64,000 nucleotides of DNA from Candidatus Propionivibrio dominans (GCA_016709335.1 JADJNC010000011.1:1-64000); one strand, 5' to 3'. Shown: positions 35,816 to 45,634, counted from the first letter of the stretch. The notes: a model not told the origin generated them from the sequence alone. Made by a program: numbers and translations.

Positions 35816-37172
35816 TTATCGACGGCCACCGCCACCACCGCCTCCACGGCCACCGCCGCCTCCGGCGCGACCACCACCCCCACCGCCACCCGCAGCGGCA
35901 CGCCCTCCACCTCCGCCACCGCCCTGGAACGATTGTCTGTTGCCACCGCCGCCGCCCTGGAACGATTGTCCGCGGCCTGACGATGACATCGACGCGCGGC
36001 TCGCTGCGCCACGCGCGCTATCGGCTCGTGCATCACGACCCGAGCCATGGCCGCCAAAAGCATCGCCGCCACGGTTCTGGGCACCCCGATCGCCAGCCGA
36101 TGCCCCGCCCCGGTCATACACACCCGCACTCGGTCGGGAAGCCGGCAGGGTTGAGGCTCGTGCGCCGCCGCCGGCGCCTGGTCTGTCACCCGCCCCGGCC
36201 CCTGGCTTGTAACCAGCGCTTGGTCTGTCACCGGCCCCGGCCCCTGGTCGGTCACCCACACGCCCCGCATTCGCCGGGCGACCCGCGCCGCTGCTGACCT
36301 GGCCGGGTTTCTTGTCGGATTTCCAGGCTGTTCCCTGGCCTGAGCCACGGTTGATGTTGCCGGTATTGATGTTGCCCGTATTGATGTTGGTATTGCGATT
36401 GACGTTGATATTGTTGTAACCGCCACCCGCCACCATAGCCGTAGTGCGCGGAATAGCGGCCGCCATTCCATGCGGCGCCGATCGCTGCGCCCCAGATCAG
36501 CCCGGTGGCCAGGGCGGCCCCCGGCGCGTAGGGGTAGTAATAGACCGGGTAAGGCGCCGGGTAATAGCCATAACTAGGATAACCGCCGGCGACAACGATG
36601 GTCGAGGGGTTGTACTGCGGCACATAGATCACTTCCGGGTTGGCCTGAACCACCTGGATGACCTCCTTCTCGACAATGACCTTCTGCTTGTCATCGGACT
36701 TCAGATTGCCCACCCCTTGAACCTGGCGACGAAAGCGCTGGACCGCCTCCAGAACAGCCCCCTGATCGGCAACCACGGCTTCACCCAGGTCGGTCGTCCA
36801 GTCGAGATCCTCACTCATCTTCTTGACCACCTCGGGGTAGTTCAGAAGCGATTTGACCGAATCCTGCCAGGCTTCGTTGAGCGGCAGATTCTTGTCCTTC
36901 TTGCGCTTTTCAAGGTAACGATCCGCCTGCACGATTTCCAGCGGGTAGGTTGCCGCAGGAAGAATGATAGCGATCAGGTCATCCGGATAGAGCGCGATCG
37001 GCCCGACCAGTTTATCGAGCTCGGCGGCACTCATCGCCGGTGCGGCGTAAGTGCTGGCGGCGGGCGCCTGGGCGAAAACTCCGGACGCAACAAACACCAT
37101 CCAGAGCACCAGAAAGCTGCTCGCCCATGAGCGCTTTCCCTCGACTGCCCGGTTCCAGCACATTGCATTCAT
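35816..37172 (-). CDS. DUF3300 family secreted protein with Gly-rich tail (one frameshift)
   Basis: Starts ATG 37172 after GGGAGGA. Signal peptide (FLVLWMVFVASGVFAQ), then the DUF3300 domain: LDKLVGPIALYPDDLIAIIL, YPLEIVQADRYLE, NPEVIYVPQYNPS. At 36426-36428 an extra G on the coding strand shifts the frame after HYGYGG; the true continuation is GGYNNINVNRNTNINTG. The tail has NINTG repeats, DRPGAGAGDRPSAG repeats and a long Gly/Arg stretch ending GGGGRGGGGGGGRR. Corrected length is about 450 residues. Such low-complexity tails suggest surface or matrix binding, but nothing is proven. Confidence 0.85.
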
Positions 37173-37546
37173 TCTTGCATCCTCCCGTCGTTTTACTTCC
37201 GCCATGCCTGACTGAGTTGCCCAGGCTTTTACTCGTGGTTACCCAGACCTTAAGTTTGCATCGAAACCGTGTTTGAGACCATGTTTTAATGTAATTTATT
37301 TCAAGCTATGTTTCACCGTAGGCACCGTCGTGGTCAGGGTGGAGCGTTTGAAACAGCATCAACGCGCCCTCTCTTTCGACAACGGCACGATACGATTTGG
37401 ATAGTCGAATCGTGAATGTGCCTGGTTCGTTCTTGACCTGCTCCCACTTCAATCCGTGGTCATGGAAGACCTCGTTCCAGGTTAGTGCTTGAAGTTTCTG
37501 AAACGTCTTGAATACCTTCTTTACCTCTGCGTTATCAAGTTTCAAC

Positions 37547-39383
37547 GCGCTTTGTTTACCCAAAATCGCTGAAACTCTCTCCAGGCAAGGGTTTCAGCGA
37601 TTTTTGCTTTTCAAATGTAGCCATACGCTTTGTATTTATAGCTTTACATTTAGGATTATTTTGCATAATATGTAGCCATGGCAGCTCACCCCCTCCACCT
37701 CGAAATCCAGACCCATCGCGGAAAACCATGCGGCGTGATCCGTTCAACCTTCCGTGAAGGGAGCAAGGTCAAACACACCTCCCATGGCCGCATCAGCGGC
37801 GTGCCTCTCAGTAAGCTCAGGCTCATCCAGGCCGCTTTTCGCGGAGACGTTATTCTCAAAGAGGATCCAGAAGCACTCTGCCTCCTCCAGTTCAAGGGAG
37901 TACGGCGCCAGCCCTGCCTTGTGGCTCTGGCCGATGAGATCGGCCTATCCCGTTCGATCTATTCACGGCGCGAACCTTGGGTGCGCGATTGTTTGGCCAT
38001 GATCGTCGGGCGTGTCATTTATGCGGGAAGCAAACTTGCCCTGAGCCATCAAGGGAAGAATACGGCGTTGTGGGCGTTGTGTGGCGTCTCAGGACCGGTC
38101 GATGTCCGTGAGCATTGCTATGCCGCCATGGATCGCTTGTTGGAGCGCCAGGAGGCCATTCAGAAACGCCGGCCAGCTTGCATCTGAAGGACGGTTCGCT
38201 GGTACTCTATGACATCACCAGCAGCTATTTCGAAGGGGAGTATGCGGATAGCGAGATCGTGCAGTTTGGCTATAACCGTGACGGCAAGCGGGGCCACGAG
38301 CAAATGGTGATCGGCTTGCTGTGCAGCGAAGCGGGCTGCCCCGTTGGGGTCGAAGTCTTCGCGGGAAACACCCAGGATGCCAGCACGGTGCCCGATAAAA
38401 TTGCCGAGGTTCAGAATCGCTATGGCCTCAAGGAGCTTATCTTCGTCGGGGATCGAGGCATGATTACTCACAGCGTCGAGAGCAAGCTGAAGGGGGTCGA
38501 GGGGTTATCGACCATCAGTGCGCTGACGCACCGACAGATCGTGAGCCTGCTGGAGCGCAAGGTGATCGAGACGGATCTGTTCGATGAGAAGGACATTGCC
38601 GAGGTCATCGATCCGGAGGATCTGACGCGTCGCTATTGCCTGTGCCGCAACCCGCAGAGCGCCCAGCGCGAGGGGGAGACGCGAAGCGCCTTGCTGCGTC
38701 GGACACGCGAAGAACTGGATCGGGTGGCGCAAGCCAAACGCCCAGGCGATGCGGAAAAAATCGGCGCTCGGGTGGGGCGCTTGCTGGCCAAGACCCGGAT
38801 GGGCAAGTTTGTGGTCTGGAGCGTGGAGAGCGGACATCTTGAGTGGCGCTTCGATGAGGAAAAAATTGCCGCTGAAAAGTGTTTTGATGGCTGTTACATC
38901 ATTTGTGGCAACGTGCCTGCAGAACGTATGTCCAAACGTGAGCTGGTGGCTTCATACAAGAGCCTGGCCTTGGTGGAGGACGCCTTTCGTAATCTCAAAA
39001 CGGTGCAACTGGAGATCCGTCCCGTCTATCATAAAACGGATGACCGCATCCGTGCTCATGTGTTCCTGTGTGTCCTGGCCTATTACCTGCAATGGCATAT
39101 GAATCAGCGCCTGGCTCCGCTTTTTGCTGAAGATGGGCAGTATGAGGCGCGTCAATGGACGTTCAAGGCGGTGGTGGCTCGGCTATCCGCCATTCGGCTC
39201 CAGCGGGTCAAAATCGCCAACACCGAGTTCGAGCAGGTGACCCAGCCCGAAGAGGATCAACAGCGTATCCTTGATTTGTTAGGCGTCAAGCTGTAGCCCA
39301 CTGTAGCCACTCTCATGAAAAGGTAAAATCGCTATAAACCCTGCGGTACCAGAGGGTTTGGCTTGTGGGGGTAAACAAAGCAC
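37547..39383 (+). mobile_element. IS1634-family insertion sequence
   Basis: An 1,837-base element. Its left end GCGCTTTGTTTACCC matches the inverse of its right end, which reads GTGCTTTGTTTACCC on the other strand. Inner end sequences also pair (AGGGTTTCAGCGATTTT with AGGGTTTATAGCGATTTT). It is flanked by GTTTCAAC at 37539-37546 and GTTTAAAC at 39384-39391, a probable 8-base target duplication with one mismatch. Confidence 0.8.
37678..39296 (+). pseudogene. IS1634-family transposase (one frameshift)
   Basis: The N-terminal part (VIRSTFREGSKVKHTSHGRIS) runs to about 38171, where GG probably should be GGG; the frame then continues as ASLHLKDGSLVLYDITSSYFEGE, containing the first catalytic Asp. 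Further motifs are YNRDGKRGHEQMVIGLL, IFVGDRGMI (second Asp) and LVEDAFRNLKTVQLEIRPVYH (catalytic Glu region of DDE). The C-terminus KIANTEFEQVTQP is typical. About 540 residues once corrected. If the missing G is a sequencing error, the element could be active. Confidence 0.85.
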
Positions 39384-39452
39384 GTTTAAACAGCTTCTTC
39401 TGAAACGTAGGTACGTTCAGGTCCAACAGTACCGCATCGTCGTTGCTCACTC

Positions 39453-39707
39453 TTACTTGATTCCGAGTTTGGAACCCAGTGCAGTCAGATCAGTTGCTTT
39501 CGCCGGGTTGCTTCGACGCCATTCGCGAGCTGCTTCCAATTCTGCATGTACCGCCGGGTCAAGCAACCTTTCGTTCATGGGAACGACAACGGCTCGTTTG
39601 AGCACAATGTCGCCTCCGGGCAGTTCCTGAATAATGAAGCCCATACCGGCCATTGCCTTGCCAAGCGAAATTTGCCCGCTCTTTCCAACAGTTTTGATGT
39701 TGTGCAT
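39453..39707 (-). CDS. AbrB-like antitoxin
   Basis: 84 residues from the ATG at 39707 (AGGAGA upstream). The first half (HNIKTVGKSGQISLGKAMAG, then PGGDIVLKRAVVVP) fits the swapped-hairpin AbrB/MazE DNA-binding domain. The second half (LDPAVHAELEAAREWRRSNP) would bind the toxin. The toxin gene starts two bases after its stop but is interrupted by the IS1634-family element. The antitoxin may now persist without its partner. Confidence 0.75.
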   Translation of the reverse strand: MHNIKTVGKSGQISLGKAMAGMGFIIQELPGGDIVLKRAVVVPMNERLLDPAVHAELEAAREWRRSNPAKATDLTALGSKLGIK

Positions 39708-40244
39708 TATGTTCTCCTTCGTGCTGCATGATGGCATGAATGCATGATACATTCAATTTTCTTTGTGGGAATTTGATTTGAGCGGGTTGACGCAAGTGAG
39801 GCAGTCATGATGCAAATGCTCGTCCAGGGCGTGCGCACAGGGAAGTCTGGCGCGATGGCTGAAGGCCCGCCGAGCGAGCTTCTCCAGATCAATTTCGGCA
39901 TTTTCGTCCCGCCGGCGCTGGCACGTCGAGCACGATGCCCACCGCCTACTCAGCCAACGATGTTGACCTTTGCCGCTTTGTCTTTGCTTTGTCTTTGAAT
40001 CCCATGATTTGTCAGCGCATCATCAATGAATCCTGGCCAGACGGGCGCCAAGCAGGCGCCAAACAGGTTCTTCTTGCGCAACAGACTGAAGATCGGCGAC
40101 ACCGACAGGCATCATCCACCTGGCCATGAGCAGGGAGCAGGTGGTTCACCCCTGATGATTTGACGCTCCTGTTCGGATTCGGTCGGGAATGCTTCGCGTA
40201 TGCCGGGTGCTTGAATGCTCCCGGCATCAAGCCCCTGCACTTGT
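39708..40244. other. Intergenic region without a supported gene
   Basis: About 540 bases between the antitoxin gene and fabI. The antitoxin promoter must lie at the left end. I see no further gene, repeat or RNA in it. Confidence 0.5.
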
Positions 40245-41026
40245 TCAGGCCATGATGTGCACGCCGCCATCAACGTAGATCGTGCCACCGGTGAGGCGGC
40301 GGGCGTAGGGGGTGGCGAGGAAAGCGCAGGTGAAGCCGACATCCATGATGTCCACCAGTTCGCCGAGCGGCGCCCGCTGCGCCGCCTCGTTGAGCAAGAG
40401 GTCGAAGTCCTTCAGCCCCGAGGCGGCGCGCGTCTTGAGCGGCCCCGGCGAGATGGGGTGCACCGGATGCCCTGCGGCCCGAGTTCATAGGCGAGGTAGC
40501 GACAGGAGGCTTCCAGCGCCGCCTTTACCGGTCCCATCACGTTGTAGTTGGGAGCCACCTCGTTGGCGCCAAGGTAGCTCATGGCGAACATGGAGCCGCC
40601 CTCGATCATCAGCGGGGCCGCCAGCCTTGCCATGCGGATGAAGGAGTGGCAGGAAATATCCATGGCCTGCGCGAAGCCCTCCGCCGAACAGTTGAGCAAG
40701 CCGCCTTGCAAGTCCGCCTTGGGTGCGAAGGCGATCGAATGCACCAGGATATCGAGCCGCCCCCACTTCGTGCCGATCTCATCGAACAGCGCTTCGAGTT
40801 GGCCTGGCTGGCTGACATCGAGCGGCATGAAAATCGGTGCATCAAGCGCTTTCGCCAGCGGTTCGACATACTGTTTCGATTTTTCGTTGAGGTAGGTGAT
40901 GGCCAGTTCGGCATCGAGTTCGCGGAACGCCCTGGCGCAACCGTAGGCGATCGAATGCTCGTTGGCGATACCGACGACGAGTGCCTTCTTGCCCTGGAAA
41001 AGGGGACTGGGGGGTTCAATTTTCAT
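40245..41026 (-). CDS. fabI: Enoyl-ACP reductase FabI (one frameshift)
   Basis: The NADH-dependent reductase of type II fatty-acid synthesis, 260 residues when corrected. Motifs: GKKALVVGIANEHSIAYG (cofactor), LDVSQPGQ, the VHSIAFAPK region, and the Tyr-x6-Lys pair in YNVMGPVKAALEA. At 40463-40464 a GGG on the coding strand has become GG: after GPQGIR the frame changes and the protein continues as VHPISPGPLKTRAASG to TIYVDGGVHIMA. FabI is normally essential, so a consensus error is the simplest reading. A 41-base repeat lies about 150 bases upstream. Confidence 0.92.
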
Positions 41027-41178
41027 GGTGAGACTCTCCTGTTTTGATGCTGTTGAGAATGCTGCGAGTATGTCGGGCGATCATCAATTTTTCGTTGGCC
41101 GGGTTGTGGAAGCCATGGCGGAGCAATCGATCTTATTCCCCTGATTCCTTCCAGGCAGCTAACCGCTTCATGTATTTT

Positions 41179-41219
41179 GATTAGTCGCGATCCGGAGGAT
41201 TGTGACCTCGGGATATTAC
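41179..41219. repeat. 41-base direct repeat, copy 2
   Basis: Identical over 41 bases and in the same orientation to 28741-28781. Together the two copies bracket the region with most of the IS elements, and each lies upstream of a minus-strand gene. Confidence 0.85.
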
Positions 41220-41456
41220 CGGGGTAAGTCACTGGGCGGAACTTCTCCATCGGCGTCACGATTGAGCGCCTGAAGTTGGTTGCCATGACCCGGATTCTCC
41301 TGTTCCAAGGGCGGTGCAGAGTCTCTGAAGCATGTGATTATTCAGTCGATACAGACCTGATATGATGTCGCGCGATCGCAGGTGGTCTGCTTGATCGTCC
41401 CTGTTCGCGAGTAAAGGATAATTCATCAATCATTGATTTCTACAAAGTGGGCTGTC

Positions 41457-43655
41457 ATGAATGAACGTTCAGTTTTTCAAAGCCTGGCGCTTGCCGGCCT
41501 TTTCGTCGTCGCTTCACTGGCCCATGCCGCCGAGACGACGCGACCGCGTATCGGCCTCGTACTCGGTGGAGGCGGTGCCCGCGGTGCGGCGCACATCGGC
41601 GTGCTTGAGGTGCTGGAAAAGCTGCGCATTCCGGTCGATTGCGTCGCCGGAACCAGCATGGGCGGGCTGGTTGCCGGCGCTTTCGCCGCCGGGCTGTCGC
41701 CGGCCGAGATGCGTAGGGAACTGGCCAGGGCCGACTGGAACGACATGTTCATCGACAGCCCCCCCTATTCCGAGGTCAATTACCGCAACAAGGCCATTTC
41801 CAAACGATTTCTTCCGGCGTCGGAAACCGGCGTCAACAGCCAGGGACTGACCTATCAGGGCGGCGTTGTCTCCGGACAGAAGATCAAGCTTTTCTTCAAC
41901 CGGCTGGTCAATTCCGATCTCGGCGAACGCGAAATCGAAACCTTGCCGCTGCCGCTGTCGATTATCGCCACCGATATCGGCAACGGCGACAAGGTCGTTT
42001 TTCGCAGCGGCAGCCTGACCAAGGCGATGCGCGCCAGCATGTCGGTTCCCGGCCTGATGGCGCCTGTCGATTATCAGGGGCGCAAGCTGGTCGATGGCGG
42101 GCTGGTGGACAACGTGCCGATCGACGTGGTGCGCGATCATTGCCAGGCCGACATAGTGATCGCCGTGAACGTCGGCTCGCCCTTGATGAAAGCCGAGGAC
42201 GTCGGCTCGCTGCTTAGCGTCTCGGTGCAGATGGTCAATATATTGACCGAACAGAACGTGACGCGATCGCTGGCTACGCTCAAGCCAACCGACATCTACA
42301 TCAAGCCCGATCTGGAAGGTATCAGCGCCGGCGATTTCGTAAAGAGCTCGGAAACGGCCGATCGCGGCAGGAAAGCTGCGCTGGCCGTTGCGGATCGCTT
42401 GCAAGCCCTGGCCGTAAGCGATGAAGTTTACAGCGCCTGGGTGAACCGGATCGCCTACGTCCGAAACGAGTCCCCCGTCATCGACGAAATTCAGGTTGCC
42501 GGGCTGAAGGTGGTCAATCCGGCGGCGGTCGAACGGCAGATCCAGGCCCGATCCGGCGAGCGGCTCGACGAAACGACGCTCAACCGGGACATGTTGCGTA
42601 TCTACGGCGACGGCTGGTTTGAGAGTGTCGACTACGCCGTACTATCGACCCGTGATCGCAACATCCTGCGCGTGCTGCCCGCAGAAAAGAGCTGGGGACC
42701 CGATTACCTGCGCTTCGGCATCAATCTTGAGAGCAACTTCAGTCTGGACTCGACCTATAGCCTGCGTGTCGGTTACGACAAGACCTGGCTCAACCCGCTC
42801 GGCGGAGAGCTGATCGTCGCCGCTGAAATCGGTAATGCGCCGGGGGTGCTGCTGGATTATTACCAGCCGCTGGAAGCGCAACAGCGCTACTTCTTCGATT
42901 CTTCGCTGGCCTACGGGGGGCGTCCCTTCTACCTCTATCAGGATAACAACAGGGTTGCCGAGTACTGGCGCACCAGGGGGCTCGTTTCAGCCGGATTCGG
43001 CATCAACGTCGGGCTGCTCGGGCAGATACGTACCGGCTGGCGTCAAATCTGGCAGGAAGCCACGCTGGAGACCGGGATTCCCTCCGCCATTTTTCCGGCA
43101 AAGACCAGCGAATCGTATGGCGGGGAATACGTGACGCTTGATTTTGACCAGATGGATCGGCTCTTTTTTCCGAGCAGGGGCTGGAGTTCAAAGCTGGCCT
43201 ATTTCAACTCGTCACAAGCGGGTTACAGCAAGGTGACAGCCAATGTCGAGGCAGCCTATCCGATCGGCGATTTTGTGATTAATTCGCGGCTCAGCTATCA
43301 GGGTTCGCTGAACGGGCCACTCCCATACTACGATGCCGGTTCGCTCGGCGGATTCCTGAATCTGTCCGGCTTCACGCGGCAGGAGTTGAACGGCGACAAT
43401 ATTCGCTACGGCAACATTCGCGTCGAGAAGATCATCGGGCAATTCCCGCTCGGTCTGCGCGGTGATTTGCGCGCCGGGGTGGCGCTTGAAACCGGCAAGG
43501 TCGGAACACCCTATACGCAAACGCAGCTCAGCGGCTGGATCAATTCAGCCGCCATCTATCTCGGTGGCGAAACGCCGCTCGGGCCGTTTTATCTCGGTTA
43601 TGGACGATCCGACAGTGGCTCGTCCAACGTCTATCTGTTTCTTGGTACGCCGTAA
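41457..43655 (+). CDS. Patatin-like phospholipase with outer-membrane barrel (type Vd, PlpD-like)
   Basis: A 732-residue exported enzyme. A signal peptide (about 1-24) is followed by a patatin domain: oxyanion loop GLVLGGGGARG, nucleophile elbow GTSMGG, and the catalytic Asp in LVDGGLVDNVP. One POTRA-type domain follows (about 350-430, VIDEIQVAGLKVVNPAAVE), then a 16-strand Omp85-type barrel with NSRLSYQGSLNG and a terminal YLFLGTP. This architecture defines type Vd secretion, where the lipase is carried to the surface by its own barrel. The upstream ATG at 41433 is possible, but the signal peptide fits the start at 41457. No fixed partner genes. Confidence 0.92.
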   Translation: MNERSVFQSLALAGLFVVASLAHAAETTRPRIGLVLGGGGARGAAHIGVLEVLEKLRIPVDCVAGTSMGGLVAGAFAAGLSPAEMRRELARADWNDMFIDSPPYSEVNYRNKAISKRFLPASETGVNSQGLTYQGGVVSGQKIKLFFNRLVNSDLGEREIETLPLPLSIIATDIGNGDKVVFRSGSLTKAMRASMSVPGLMAPVDYQGRKLVDGGLVDNVPIDVVRDHCQADIVIAVNVGSPLMKAEDVGSLLSVSVQMVNILTEQNVTRSLATLKPTDIYIKPDLEGISAGDFVKSSETADRGRKAALAVADRLQALAVSDEVYSAWVNRIAYVRNESPVIDEIQVAGLKVVNPAAVERQIQARSGERLDETTLNRDMLRIYGDGWFESVDYAVLSTRDRNILRVLPAEKSWGPDYLRFGINLESNFSLDSTYSLRVGYDKTWLNPLGGELIVAAEIGNAPGVLLDYYQPLEAQQRYFFDSSLAYGGRPFYLYQDNNRVAEYWRTRGLVSAGFGINVGLLGQIRTGWRQIWQEATLETGIPSAIFPAKTSESYGGEYVTLDFDQMDRLFFPSRGWSSKLAYFNSSQAGYSKVTANVEAAYPIGDFVINSRLSYQGSLNGPLPYYDAGSLGGFLNLSGFTRQELNGDNIRYGNIRVEKIIGQFPLGLRGDLRAGVALETGKVGTPYTQTQLSGWINSAAIYLGGETPLGPFYLGYGRSDSGSSNVYLFLGTP

Positions 43656-43835
43656 AAAAGTAAGAAAATTTCCGTCAGGCGATTTTCATGAAGTGGCTCG
43701 AGCTGCAGGTCTGGCCGGGAGTTTGGCGGGCAGGCCAGGGCAGCGAGTATTACAAAAACGGTGACTTGAATTGAGAGTCTGTTCATAATGCGGCAAGTGA
43801 GTCGTGGTCTTACATTTTTTCACAGGAGGTAGTTC

Positions 43836-44441
43836 ATGAAATACAAGCTTTCGATTCTGGTTGCCGTTCTTGCCGCGTTGCCGACGCTGTCCCTGGCGCA
43901 GATCGCGCCCACCGGTACTTCGGTCGTCATCAAGGAGAAAGGTGCGGTGCGCAGCGTAGATTCGGTCGTCATGCAAGGCCGCATCATCGCCATTGACCAG
44001 GACACTCGGCGTGTGACGATCAAGGGCGGCAGCGGCAGGGAGCTGTCATTTGTGGCCGGGCCTGAAGTCAAGAATTTTGCGCAATTGAAAGTCGGCGATA
44101 CCGTGACAATGAACGTCATCCAGTCGCTTGCGCTTGAGTTGAAGAAGGGCGGCCATGAGTTGCGTCAGCGGGTGGAGAGTGGCGAAACGATCAGTGCCCA
44201 GCCCGGTCAAAAGCCGATGGGCGGAGAATCGATGACGGTTCGCATCATCGCCGATGTGACGGCGGTGAACAGGAAAACCGGAATGGTCAGCCTGCGCGGC
44301 CCGCAGCGGACGCTCGATCTGAAAGTCAAGGACAAAACCATGTTGAAGGATATCGCCGTTGGCGATCAGGTCGAGGCCACCTTTGAAGAGGCCACCGTGA
44401 TTTCAGTGAGGGCAGGAAAGCCGGCCAAGGGGGCGAAGTAA
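43836..44441 (+). CDS. Hypothetical periplasmic protein with duplicated beta domain
   Basis: A 201-residue protein with a strong ribosome site (AGGAGGT) and a signal peptide ending TLSLAQ. The mature part holds two copies of a roughly 60-residue module: one starting QGRIIAIDQDTRRVTIKGG and ending VGDTVTMNVIQSLA, the other starting VRIIADVTAVNRKTGMVSLRG and ending VGDQVEATFEEAT. Both share the pattern of short beta-strands ending in K/A-VGD, resembling OB-like folds. The function is unknown. Adjacent to the next gene with no gap. Confidence 0.75.
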   Translation: MKYKLSILVAVLAALPTLSLAQIAPTGTSVVIKEKGAVRSVDSVVMQGRIIAIDQDTRRVTIKGGSGRELSFVAGPEVKNFAQLKVGDTVTMNVIQSLALELKKGGHELRQRVESGETISAQPGQKPMGGESMTVRIIADVTAVNRKTGMVSLRGPQRTLDLKVKDKTMLKDIAVGDQVEATFEEATVISVRAGKPAKGAK

Positions 44442-44726
44442 ATGGCCAATCAAGCTCAGGAGACCAAGGATGCGGGTGTGCTCGCTGTCATTGTGGCGCG
44501 TATGGAACAGCAGCGACTGCCCAGAGCGATCGATCTGAAAGCCAAGGTCGAGCAGGGCGGTGTTCTGGATGATCTGGATATCGAGTTTCTGGAAGGTGTA
44601 TTTGCCGACAGCAGTGAACTGAAACCGCTGCTGGTGCGCCATCCCGAGTATCAGGATCTGGCGGCACGGATGATGGCGCTCTATCGTGAAATCACGACCA
44701 AAGCGCTGGAGAATGAAAACAAGTAG
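44442..44726 (+). CDS. Hypothetical small helical protein
   Basis: 94 residues, starting at the base after the previous stop, so the two are one transcript. Composition is charged and helical (VLAVIVARMEQQRLPRAIDL, then DDLDIEFLEGVFADS, and LAARMMALYREITTKALE). No signal peptide. I do not recognise a family. A good terminator follows. Confidence 0.7.
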   Translation: MANQAQETKDAGVLAVIVARMEQQRLPRAIDLKAKVEQGGVLDDLDIEFLEGVFADSSELKPLLVRHPEYQDLAARMMALYREITTKALENENK

Positions 44727-44747
44727 AGCTCTTTCCTGAAACACAGA

Positions 44748-44768
44748 GGGCGCCACAGGCGCCCTTTT
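44748..44768. terminator. Bidirectional rho-independent terminator
   Basis: GGGCGCC-ACA-GGCGCCC followed by TTTT. It lies between the convergent small-protein gene and dsbC. Confidence 0.85.
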
Positions 44769-44786
44769 CGTTTCATGGAATGCCTT

Positions 44787-45512
44787 TTACTTGCTGACCA
44801 TCGCCTGCTCGAGTTTCTTCTCGATCTGTGCCATCGGTACGGCGCCGGGGACGCGTTCGCCGTCGGCAAAAAAGAGTGTCGGGGTTCCGGTGATGCCGAG
44901 TTTGCGACCAAGTTCAACCGTTTTTTGAACCGCACTGGTGTCGCAATCCGTCTTGCCTGATAGTGCCTTGCCGTCCTGCATCCAGTCGTTCCAGGCCCGT
45001 GCCTTGTCAGCCGAGCACCAGATCTGCTTCGATTTTTCCAGTGAATCGGGCGAGAGGATCGGGAACAGGAAGGTGTATAGGGTGACGTTGTCGAGCTTGC
45101 TCATCTCCTTTGCCAGCTTCTTGCAGTAGCCGCAGTTCGGGTCCTCGAAACTTGCCAATACGCGCTTGCCGTTACCGCGCACCTGCCTGACCGCAAGTTC
45201 AAGCGGCAGCTCGGAGAAATTGATCGCCGTCAGCTTCTGCATGCGCTCGGCACTGACGTTCTTCATCGTCTTGCCGTCGATCAGCGTGCCGGCAAAGAGC
45301 GCGGTAAGTTTCTCGTCGGTGTAGAGAATCTGCCCGTCGGCATAGATTTCGTAAAGACCGAGGTAGGGTGTTTTGGTGACGCTGGTGACCTTGGTACCGA
45401 GTTTGGCTTCGACCGCCTTTTTCACGCTGGCCTCATCCGCCTGCGCGGGCAGGCTGAGCAGGGCACTCAGCAGTGTGATAGACAGGGCTGGCAGCAAGCG
45501 TTTTTTGAGCAT
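44787..45512 (-). CDS. dsbC: Thiol:disulfide interchange protein DsbC
   Basis: A 241-residue periplasmic disulfide isomerase. Signal peptide about 1-25, then an N-terminal dimerisation domain (VKKAVEAKLGTKVTSV, LYEIYADGQILYTDE) and a thioredoxin domain with the active-site motif CGYC in SFEDPNCGYCKKLAKEM. The cis-Pro loop is GITGTPTLFFADGERVPG. A second Cys pair (IWCSADKARA and KTDCD) is the structural disulfide of DsbC. Length is normal. Convergent with the small-protein operon across the shared terminator. Confidence 0.95.
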   Translation of the reverse strand: MLKKRLLPALSITLLSALLSLPAQADEASVKKAVEAKLGTKVTSVTKTPYLGLYEIYADGQILYTDEKLTALFAGTLIDGKTMKNVSAERMQKLTAINFSELPLELAVRQVRGNGKRVLASFEDPNCGYCKKLAKEMSKLDNVTLYTFLFPILSPDSLEKSKQIWCSADKARAWNDWMQDGKALSGKTDCDTSAVQKTVELGRKLGITGTPTLFFADGERVPGAVPMAQIEKKLEQAMVSK

Positions 45513-45634
45513 GGCATTTCTCCGTTTGAAAACGTTAACTTGAAAGTATTACCAGCGAGTCTCGAATCGCCCCGCTGGCAGAAAGGCGGGTGGAGGTTTA
45601 CTTGAGTCGTCTTCCTGAGGCATGCCCACTGTGG

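Larger units (their letters stand above)
37306..39450 (-). pseudogene. RelE/ParE-like toxin gene split by the IS1634-family element
   Basis: The first part is a GTG at 39450, two bases after the antitoxin stop, encoding SNDDAVLLDLNVPTFQKKLFK to about 39384. The rest, KLDNAEVKKVFKTFQKLQAL through RAVVEREGALMLFQTLHPDHD, lies at 37306-37546 on the other side of an insertion. Joining across the insertion at a near-duplicate of eight bases (GTTTAAAC and GTTGAAAC) gives a continuous frame (LFK-LDNAEV) and a protein of about 100 residues. Its lengths and fold pattern fit a RelE/ParE-superfamily mRNase toxin. The toxin should be inactive. Confidence 0.75.

Noticed and set aside
37561..37606. Terminator hairpin for the toxin gene (AAAATCGCTGAAAC arms)
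   Set aside because: The hairpin lies inside the IS1634-family element, upstream rather than downstream of the toxin fragment in its reading direction; it is part of the IS end.
43656..43835. Small gene between the patatin and beta-module genes
   Set aside because: No frame has a start with a ribosome site or recognisable sequence; it appears to be leader of the next gene.
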